Source of the DNA: Molossus alvarezi
Taxonomy: Eukaryota > Chordata > Mammalia > Chiroptera > Molossidae
NCBI GenBank assembly: GCA_037176705.1
Contig: CM073898.1
Span: 42,075,488-42,139,487 of the forward strand
Reading direction: 5' to 3'
Length of the DNA stretch: 64,000 bases
Shown here: in pieces, positions 56,741-64,000 of the stretch
How the letters are laid out: each line of letters begins with the position of its first letter
Position numbering within the stretch: position 1 is the first letter of the stretch
Position numbers and translations under genes: made by a program
The notes under the pieces: model-generated
Told to the model about the DNA's origin: nothing
The model's database searches: none
Seen by the model: the letters and a program-made list of their open reading frames with translations, nothing else

Positions 56741-56862
56741 AGGGCGGGGAGGGAGCGGGAGTGGGGGGTCAATGGGGGATAAAGGAGAAACATCTGTAAC
56801 AAAAATAAATAAATTAATTTAAAAAGTAAATAAATAAATAAAAATAAAAATAAAGGAAATCC

Positions 56863-57205
56863 TATCATTTGCAACAACATGGATAAAAAACTGACAAGAC
56901 ATTATGCTAACTGAAATAATCCAGTATTTAAAGACAAATAGTGTGTGATTCCACTGAGGTGAGGTGTCTAAAATATTGAAATAATGAAACTCATGGAGGC
57001 AGAGAATAGAATGATTGCCATTGGCTGAGGAGAGGAGTAGTGGAGAAGGTGTTTAATGGGCAGAAATGTTCAGTTTTGCAAGATGAATACATTCTAGAGA
57101 TCTGCTGTACAACATAATGCATATAACCACAACACAGTGTTATGCACTCAAAATTTTGTTAAGAGGGTGGCTCTCATGTAAAACATTCTTACCATAAAAA
57201 AAAGT
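56863..57205 (+). mobile_element. L1M 3' UTR, middle part of split element
   Basis: 'tatcatttgcaacaacatgg', 'acattatgctaactgaaata', 'attgccattggctgaggag', 'tctagagatctgctgtaca', 'gttaagagggtggctctca' continue directly from the L1M text cut at 51572. This shows that the young L1 landed in it. Confidence 0.88.
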
Positions 57206-58361
57206 GGGAAAACACAACAAAATTTCAGACATCATACGCAGCAGAATTTTCACTGATACATCACCTAAGGCAATAGAAACAAAGGAGAAAATGAACACAT
57301 GAGAATACATCAAACTCAAAAGCTTCTGCACAGCAAAAGAAACAACCACCAAAATGAAAAGGCAACCCACTCTATGGGAGAGCATAATTGCCAGGGATAC
57401 ATCAGATAAGGGGTTAATTTCCAATATATATAGAGTACTCATACAACTCAACAAAAGGAAAACAAAGAACCCAATTAAAAAATGGGCAGAGGAACTAAAT
57501 AGACACCTCTCCAAACAGGATATACAAATGGTTAAGAGACATATGAAGAAATTCTCAACATCACTAATCATCAGAGAGATGCAAATTAAAACAACAATGA
57601 GGTATCACCTCACACCTGTCAGAATAGCCGCCATCAACAAATCATCAAACAACAAGTGTTGGTGAGGGTGTGGAGAAAAGGGGACTCTAGTACACTGCTG
57701 GTGGGAATGCAGACTGGTGCAGCCATTATGGAAAACAATATGGTGTTACCTCAAAAAATTAAAAACTGAACTTCCATTTGACCCAGTGATCCCACTTCTA
57801 GGAATATACCCTAGGAAGACTGAAACACCAATCAGAAAGAATATATGTACCCCATGTTCATAGCAGCACTATTTACAATATCCATGATCTGGAAACAGCC
57901 AAGTGTCCATCAGTAGATGAATGGATAAAAAAGCTGTGGAACATGTAGTCAATAGAGTACTATGCAGCTGTAAGAAAGATCTCTTATCCTTTGAGACTAC
58001 CTGGAGGGACCTGGAAAGTATTATCCTAAGGGAAACAAGCCAAACAGGGAAAGAAAAGTATCATATGATCTCACTTATTTGTGGAATATAATGAACATAA
58101 CAGTCTGAGGAATGGGGTAGTCCCAGAGATGTGGAAGTGTGGTACAGACTGACAATCCCCAGAAGGGGGAGGTGTTGGGGGAGAGATAAACCACAGAACT
58201 TATATGCATGTATGCATGAACAATGGACATGGACAACAAAGCTGGGGACAAAGCAACACAGCAAAGGGTGGGGAGGAAGGGGGAGGGGAGAATCAGTGGT
58301 GCAAAAAGTAGAAACATCTGTAACAAAAATAAAGAAATTAATTTAAATAAATAAAAAAAGA
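57206..58361 (+). mobile_element. 5'-truncated young L1 (ORF2 end and full 3' UTR)
   Basis: Begins in ORF2 ('cagacatcatacgcagcaga', 'aaaaggcaacccactctatg', 'aaatgggcagaggaactaaa'), runs through 'tgacccagtgatcccacttc' and the 3' UTR ('cagactgacaatccccagaa', 'aacaatggacatggacaaca', G-rich tract 58263-58284, 'gaaacatctgtaacaaaaat') to an A-rich tail. Same family as 51583-56852, and it supplies the part missing there. The duplication is unclear because both flanks are A-rich (aaagtgggaa/aaagtttgga). Confidence 0.92.
57354..57665 (+). pseudogene. L1 ORF2 C-terminal remnant
   Basis: 103-codon open piece of the ORF2 C-terminal domain ('[17 protein letters not shown]', '[16 protein letters not shown]', '[12 protein letters not shown]'), lacking endonuclease and reverse transcriptase. 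A remnant of the truncated L1, not a separate gene. Confidence 0.88.
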
Positions 58362-58507
58362 AAGTTTGGAGGTGAAATGTATTTTTATTACCTTGTTTGT
58401 GATGATAATGTCATGGGTGTATGCATAGGTCCAAATCGTCAAATCATATACGTTAAACATGTGTAGTTTATTTGCAAAACAATTATACCTCAAAAAGTTC
58501 TTAAAAT
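58362..58507 (+). mobile_element. L1M 3' UTR, final part
   Basis: 'tttggaggtgaaatgtattt', 'gtgatgataatgtcatgggt', 'catatacgttaaacatgtgt', 'aacaattatacctcaaaaag' is the expected 3' terminus of the L1M seen at 49120 and 56863. Confidence 0.82.
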
Positions 58508-58900
58508 AGCGCTGTAGTAGTAATGCTAGGTCACTTCCCAGGCTAGGTAAGGACAAGAATAGCTTCTGTCTGGCTCTTGCTTTCTTGGGTTTTTAATTCT
58601 GGGGAAGCCAGCTACTCTATTATGAGGAGACTCAGTAGCCTATGGAAAAGCCCATGATGGGGAGAACTGAGGTCTCCCAATAACAACCAGCATCACCCTG
58701 ACAACCAAGTGAATGAGCTACCTTCTATCTTCCAGTATCAGTCCAGGTTACACTCTAGTGAAGGACAGTAAGCTAGGACCAGTCGGAGGAGATGCTTCCA
58801 GATTTCTGACCAACAGAAACTCTGAAGTAATAAAGGTTTGTTCTCTGAAGCCAATAACTTTTGCATAATTTATTACATAGAAATAGACAACTGAAACACA
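58508..58900 (+). mobile_element. MaLR-like LTR, 3' part (split)
   Basis: 'gctaggtcacttcccaggct', 'cttctgtctggctcttgctt', 'ctggggaagccagctactct', 'agtagcctatggaaaagccc', 'aacaaccagcatcaccctga', 'gaaatagacaactgaaacac'. It continues the LTR broken off at 48945. Confidence 0.8.
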
Positions 58901-59180
58901 ATATCTTATGGTAGCATTATTTGTAAAAGTGAAAAGTCAGAAACAATTTTCATAGTAAAATACACTTGGATGTATGTAATTTACATATACACCTACAGAT
59001 GAATGTCTGTATTTGTATTTGTGTTCAGACCTCTGGAATAGAGGATTGGACTGAGGAAGTAGCAAGGAGATTTCACTTTATACAGTTCTGTATATTTGAA
59101 ATTTTTTAATAACAAATATGGTTTATGAATCCATGTTTACTTTTATAATTTTATTATAAAAATTAAACTAATGAAAAATA
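58901..59180 (+). mobile_element. ancient L1ME 3' UTR, right part
   Basis: 'gtagcattatttgtaaaagt', 'ggattggactgaggaagtag', 'ttcactttatacagttctgt' match the L1ME end and pair with 48110-48780. Confidence 0.62.
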
Positions 59181-60924
59181 AATGAAGTAGTATACTCTTC
59201 TGTTGATAGTAGCTAATTACCAAGAAGTACAAGGAAAGAAAATAGGATAAAGTCAAAATGCATAATTTACTTTATTAGCTTTGTAATTATGAAAAAGCAA
59301 AAGAAATGACTATTAGTTTCCATTTTAAGCCAGAGAGTTTTAGGCCATTCAATGGCCACAGCTTACCTGTCCATCAAATGGGACAGTGGCTCTCAAGAGG
59401 TGACCTGGGAAGGAATGAAGATGACTTGACCTAAATACATCACTACTGCTGGACAAAGTCCAGAACTCACACCAAATGCCAGATAAACTGTCGGTCGATA
59501 GTGACATCTTCATGTACAAAGGACAACATATTAAAGAAGGTGGTGAAATGGATGTCTACCTGTGGAAGCTATTGATTGGGTTTAATGCTAGGGCTTTTAT
59601 CCTGTTATGCTGCTGGTAATATGCTGAGGATTTCAGAAGAAAAAAAATAATGCATGGGCTGTCCCAAGAACGGGAGGTCAAAAGGGAGTAGATAATAGAA
59701 TTTGAATAAAAAGGAAAAATTGATTAGCTGATAGTGATTATTAGGCAAGGTTACAGAAAGCAATGTTAGAACTACCAGAGCATTGCTATAGGACTCTCAT
59801 CCCTTAACACAAAACTCGAAGTATAATATATGAAGATTCAAGTGACCAAGGCAAATTGTAATTGGGATTACAAGTATTACTTTGCAAAATATGACTAAAG
59901 AGACTCCTTGAGAGGTTTTATGTAAAACCTTGTCTCTCTTTCAAAGGTTCCTTACAAGGAGTTCCAAAAAAATACTTTAATTCCAGTTTATAGATTTTCC
60001 TTATTTTAATGTTCTCGTCTCTGGTGTAGGCATATTATAAATGGAATTAACTACATTACTAATGCTTTTAATCTGATTTTACTGGTGCCTAGGGCTGATG
60101 ACTAGAAATTAGCATGTGTGTTGTTAAAAGAAAAATACAGTGATATAGAAACTAAATTACATGTCCAAACAAACACATTTATCCATGTTCTTTATTTATG
60201 ATCCCAGCCAGTCAAAGCACGAGCCCTGACTGCGTGTCTTCAAAAATTAAGTAGCTACAAAGCAGTTTGTCTGCCTACTGAAATCAAAAACTTACCCTTG
60301 ATGAAAGAACCGACAAGAATAGCCCCAAATTTGATATATTTCTTGGTTTATAACTCCCAAATTATATTGGAACTACATATTTATGCGGCACTGCATCTAT
60401 TTTTATAAGATAATTACATGTAAGAGATAATTGACAGTTTTTAATTCACTCAAACCAATTGTTGAGCAATGCATCGGACTGATGCTCAGTGGACCTGACT
60501 GGCCCTTCAGGCAACTGAAGTGTCAGTGCTTACTGGGGAATGCTGATTGAAAGTCCTCTGTATGAGGTCACAACTTTGCACCTAGTGACAGGTGAATGAA
60601 AAAGAGGCTAGAGTGCACAGGCTGGAATTTTAAAAGAAACTATTAAAGGGAGAGTATGGCATAGTCCAAAGCGTCAGAACTGGTTCCCGAAACCACAGTG
60701 GACTCTTGCCTCAACTTACATTGGCTGATATTTGCTTGGGAATAATTCCGTACTCTGTGCTCTGCCACTCATAAATCATCTCATCACGAATGGCTGAGTC
60801 TCTTCCCATCATCTATCAAATCTGCTCATTGACTCAGACATACCAGCGACCTTGCCATGTGCTGGAACCTGCCTTGACCCCTTCACATGAAGGGTCCAGT
60901 TGCCTTCTGCCCGCTGATTGCAAT
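59181..60924. other. unique sequence, no gene seen
   Basis: No transposon or coding exon recognised. Conserved-looking text near 60440-60570 ('ttgttgagcaatgcatcgga') is unassigned. Confidence 0.4.
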
Positions 60925-60964
60925 TCTTTTTTTTTTTTTTTTAAAGTATTTAATAGGCAGCAAC

Positions 60965-61000
<36 letters not shown>

Positions 61001-61001
61001 C
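60925..61001. repeat. T-run and (GT)n microsatellite
   Basis: T16 at about 60927-60942 and about 16 GT units at 60968-61000. Confidence 0.95.
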
Positions 61002-61384
61002 ACTGCATCTCTCGTGATTTTGAATTATTGTTTAAATAGTTTGTGCTATCTTTTCACCTTCTACACTGTTCATTACCCCAAGTACCTGGCAAGCTTTTAG
61101 AGTGCAAGTGACTGTGTTTTATCTTATTTTCTTTTCTCCCCCCACCCCCCACCATCCCCACATCCTCTCCACCTCTGGGCCTGTCACACGCCCTACACTA
61201 GGAAATCATCCTCACACATTTGTTGTTTTGCAATTTTTAACCATGATACACTCAGCCTGAGAAACTTAACAATTTAACTGAGACAGGACAGTATTCACAT
61301 ACAAAAAACACGCTTTACTGCCATTGTAAAAGCAAAAGGAAAGGGACGATACATTTAATTAAGAACAAGAACATTTTCATGATA
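61002..61384. other. unique sequence, C-rich run
   Basis: C-rich stretch 61135-61165. Otherwise nothing recognised. Confidence 0.35.
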
Positions 61385-61555
61385 CAATTTAATCTTCCCA
61401 ATATGCATATGACAAGGTGGGTATTATTATTTCTACTTTGCAGGTGAGGAAACTAAGCTGAGAAAGCTTAAGCAATCTGCAGAAAGTCAAACTGATTTTA
61501 TGTGGTAAGGCTGATTCAAACCCAGGTCACTTGGGCTCCATTGTCTGGGCCAGGT
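61385..61555 (-). mobile_element. MIR SINE (ancient)
   Basis: Antisense MIR: 'tttctactttgcaggtgagg', 'aaactaagctgagaaagctt', 'gctgattcaaacccaggtca', 'tgggctccattgtctgggcc'. One of the better preserved MIRs here. Confidence 0.87.
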
Positions 61556-62160
61556 CAACAATAAATAACGTTGACGAGATGGCATCAATAGTGTGCAGAG
61601 CAGGGTGACTATCGAGACGCTGTGGGTTGATGGAAGCCACAGCGTGGCTGTGAATCAGGAAAGGCTTCCTGCAGGAGGGGGCTGAAAGGAGAAAGAGAGA
61701 GGGAATACAAGCCCCTAAACATCCAGGAAGAAGTAAGTGGAACAACGTAATAAGGAAAAAAAAAGAATTTGTCATTAAGGCTGTAGAAATATTTACAGTT
61801 GGTTTCCAATCTCCTCATATTTTTCTATCTGGCCAAACAGCAATAAAGGTATGTGGAAAAAAACATATATATTAAATTACTAGGTCTCAGGTTTCTGATT
61901 TGATAACACTTGGTGTAAAAATAACAGTTATTATTACTGTTCATTTGTCTAGCTCGCAGAGTGTACACAGCTCAGTATAAGTAGAGCTTATCAGAGGAGA
62001 AACAAGACTGGTGCCCGGGCTGTGCGGAGCAGAGGCTTCAGTGGACACCCTGTGACACCAAGGGTCAGGGCGTGGCCGTCACGGGGGTGAAATCACCTTC
62101 TCCCCCGGCTGTGGGTAAACGTGAGGTCCTATTGCAGGTCCCTGGATACTGTGGCTGGCG

Positions 62161-62194
<34 letters not shown>

Positions 62195-63184
62195 GTGGAA
62201 GGATATGGAAAGGGATTTTAACGTCCATATTTCAGAAAAAAAAAAATGTTAATTGAAGTTTTTTCCTAACATTATGTGCCCCAGATAACTACACGTTAGA
62301 AAAGAAAAGCAGGTTTTCTCTGAGAAAGATGCTGTCTTTTGAGTCGTGGACAAGGGTCAATCATGGGCCGGTGAGACCCACAATCTGGGAGCCAGGACTG
62401 ACGGGCACCTTTCTCCCGAAAGTCCCAGAAACACAACTTTAGGCTCCTAACAATTAGGAAATACGGACACAAAAATGCCCTGCTTATGCATTGTCGCTCG
62501 ATATGCAAAGTTCCTTCACATAAATCTGAGCACAGGCCCTAAGTCATATATATTAACTTTCACTCTGGACACAAGTTTAATACACTTGGTTTTATAGTTT
62601 CCCAGCTCCAATAACTTAGCAGCAGCAGGTGAGAAGCATGAGGGAAGTCACAGAGCAGGACACGAGGCAGGAGAAAGAAACATTGAGAAATGCGGCCAGG
62701 ACCGGATAGGATGGAGTGACCGGCACACAGATCGGCAACCCTGCAGCCCCACGATCTCTGGGGACATCAGCACTTACACAGGGCTATAAACCAGAGCTCA
62801 GTTTGAGCTTGTTTCAAATGCTGTGTATCACATATTAGCCATAATACAATAATTTATTTCATTTTTAAAAAAGTGTGACATTCTGCAAAAACAACTACCA
62901 AATCAACTACTTTAATTGAAAGGTAAAAATAATTGGAATAAAGAATTTAAAAATAGAGAACTCATAATGTAGAATAAAAGCAGTAAATAACATTTGGACC
63001 TAAGGCTACCTAACTACTTTTAATTGATACGAAGATTTAAGGCAAATGCAAAAAAAGAAAACATCTTCAATTAAGATGTAATACAAAATGCTAATGATTA
63101 ATTGAAAAAAATAATCCAGACTATTTCAAAGAAATTATGAGATGAGCAATGTCAGAGATAAACTGAAATCATATTAAAGTTTAC
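61556..63184. other. unique sequence with one CpG-richer patch
   Basis: 'aggaaaggcttcctgcagga gg' near 61656 may be a trace of antisense L2. At 62010-62130 CpG frequency rises (cccgggctgtgcggagcaga, gggcgtggccgtcacggg, cccccggctg). T/G-rich simple run at 62161-62192. No gene seen. Confidence 0.4.
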
Positions 63185-64000
63185 TTATCATTGAATAAGT
63201 TTTTATTGAACCCTATTATGTGTCAGGAACTATTCTGTGATAGGGTTTGGGCAAAAAACAGTGCATACCAGTTCTCGCCTGAATTACAACTTAGCATGTG
63301 AACTAGACAATAAACAAGTATATACTATAAAATATGATTTATGGTTGTGATACATGCAACAAAGAAGAATAAACCAGGGTAAGAGTGTCAGGGTACAGGC
63401 AAAGGGAGGCATTGCTACTACTTTAGCTAAATGTCCTTGTACCTTCTCTCTTAGGAGGTCACATTCAGACAGCCTCTGAGAACAGTATGTCCATTCAGAT
63501 AAGAGCATTCCAGGAACAGTGCAAAGGTCCTGAGCAGGGTTGGATTGAGTGTATTTGAAAAACAGTTAGAAACAGAAGGAGAGAGTGGGGAGGTAGCTGA
63601 CATAGGTAGTATTCAAGAGGAATAGAACCTCTTAGAACCTAGAATTGGCTGTGGGATGTGATGGAGAGTGGAAATCAAGGACAGATTTTAGGATCCTCCC
63701 ACTCCCCATCACCCTGACCCTGCGTTACTGAGTAAATGGTGGAGTTAATTACTGTTATGGGGAAACAGGAAAAGAAGCTATCAGGCAGGAAAGTTGGGAG
63801 CAGGGAGGCGGTGGGAGTTAAGGGGCGATTCTATCGGAGATCTGGAAAGGTTGGGCAGGTCAATGCCTGGGACCCATCAGAGCACAGGGCGTTCCTAAAG
63901 CTCGGGGCCAGCTGAGAGAGCCCAGGTAGTGCATGTAGATTCAGGAGACAGCAGGTTCAAAGACAGGTTCAGCTCTAAGAAATGGGCAAGAAGAAGGTGC
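63185..64000 (-). mobile_element. long L2 element (antisense), continues past window
   Basis: 'ttattgaaccctattatgtg', 'tcaggaactattctgtgata', 'ctagacaataaacaagtata', 'gagcattccaggaacagtgc', 'aaaggtcctgagcagggtt', 'gctgtgggatgtgatggaga' follow the complement of L2 from its 3' end inward. Over 500 recognisable bases, unusually long for L2. The frame at 63284-63508 is a shadow. Confidence 0.72.

Larger units (their letters stand above)
51583..56852 (+). mobile_element. young L1 with complete 5' end, internally deleted
   Basis: A ~5.27 kb L1 with a 10-bp target-site duplication, aaggaaatcc, at 51573-51582 and 56853-56862. It begins aagatggcggcaggca, an L1 start with a YY1-like site. Order: 5' UTR with tandem monomers, ORF1, ORF2, then a sudden jump near 56740 from ORF2 to the last ~80 bases of the 3' UTR ('gagaaacatctgtaac', A-rich tail). 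Roughly 1 kb or more of ORF2 3' sequence and 3' UTR is missing. The gap can be judged from the copy at 57206-58361. Both ORFs are broken, so it cannot move on its own. It sits inside an older L1M. Confidence 0.93.

Overview
The window is nuclear DNA from a placental mammal, almost certainly a bat. The best evidence is about 20 copies of a tRNA-headed SINE of the bat VES type. Each has a head with RNA polymerase III A and B boxes, a (TC)n stretch, and a tail ending near 'tcctcacccgaggac' or 'aaatcaataaaa' (written on either strand). With them sit a bat-like young LINE-1 (L1) family and the common mammalian background of MIR, L2, L1M, MER5 and MaLR LTR remnants. I found no confident protein-coding gene, rRNA or functional tRNA. 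Apart from decayed L1 ORFs, the open reading frames are chance frames or run through repeats. The window is best read as intergenic or deep intronic DNA.

Layout. 1-9 kb: dense SINE, MIR and L1 fragments, including a SINE inside a MIR and a tRNA-head-only 'half SINE'. 9-18.5 kb: mostly unique DNA with a few MIRs, microsatellites and one young SINE at 12.4 kb. 18.6-20.1 kb: 3' end of an old L1 with a large internal (GAAA)n expansion. 20.1-25.5 kb: repeat-poor, with one stretch that looks like a conserved noncoding element (21.1-21.65 kb) and a compact CpG-dense patch (24.07-24.23 kb). 25.5-34 kb: MaLR LTRs, old L1, MER5, L2, MIR and two SINEs. 34-37.3 kb: a second repeat-poor block with an isolated CpG cluster near 35.7 kb. 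37.7-47.4 kb: several old antisense L1 bodies peppered with SINEs.

47.4-59.2 kb is the most structured part. First comes one target sequence hit twice (a half SINE and an L1). Then comes a nest of at least four levels: an L1ME is split by a MaLR-like LTR, which is split by an L1M. That L1M carries a MITE, two SINEs, a younger L1 with a complete 5' end, and a 5'-truncated L1. The younger L1 (51583-56852) has a YY1-like start, about five tandem ~110-bp monomers in its 5' UTR, broken ORF1 and ORF2, and an internal deletion joining ORF2 directly to the end of the 3' UTR. 59.2-64 kb: unique DNA with a (GT)n, a MIR and a long L2.

The strongest leads are the monomeric L1 5' UTR, the recurrent L1 internal deletions ending at a G-rich 3'-UTR tract, the half-SINE lineage, the nested stack with its TA-flanked MITE, and the two repeat-poor candidate regulatory stretches. 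Family names come from recognising sequence patterns; no database search was run. Boundaries of old repeats are approximate to tens of bases.
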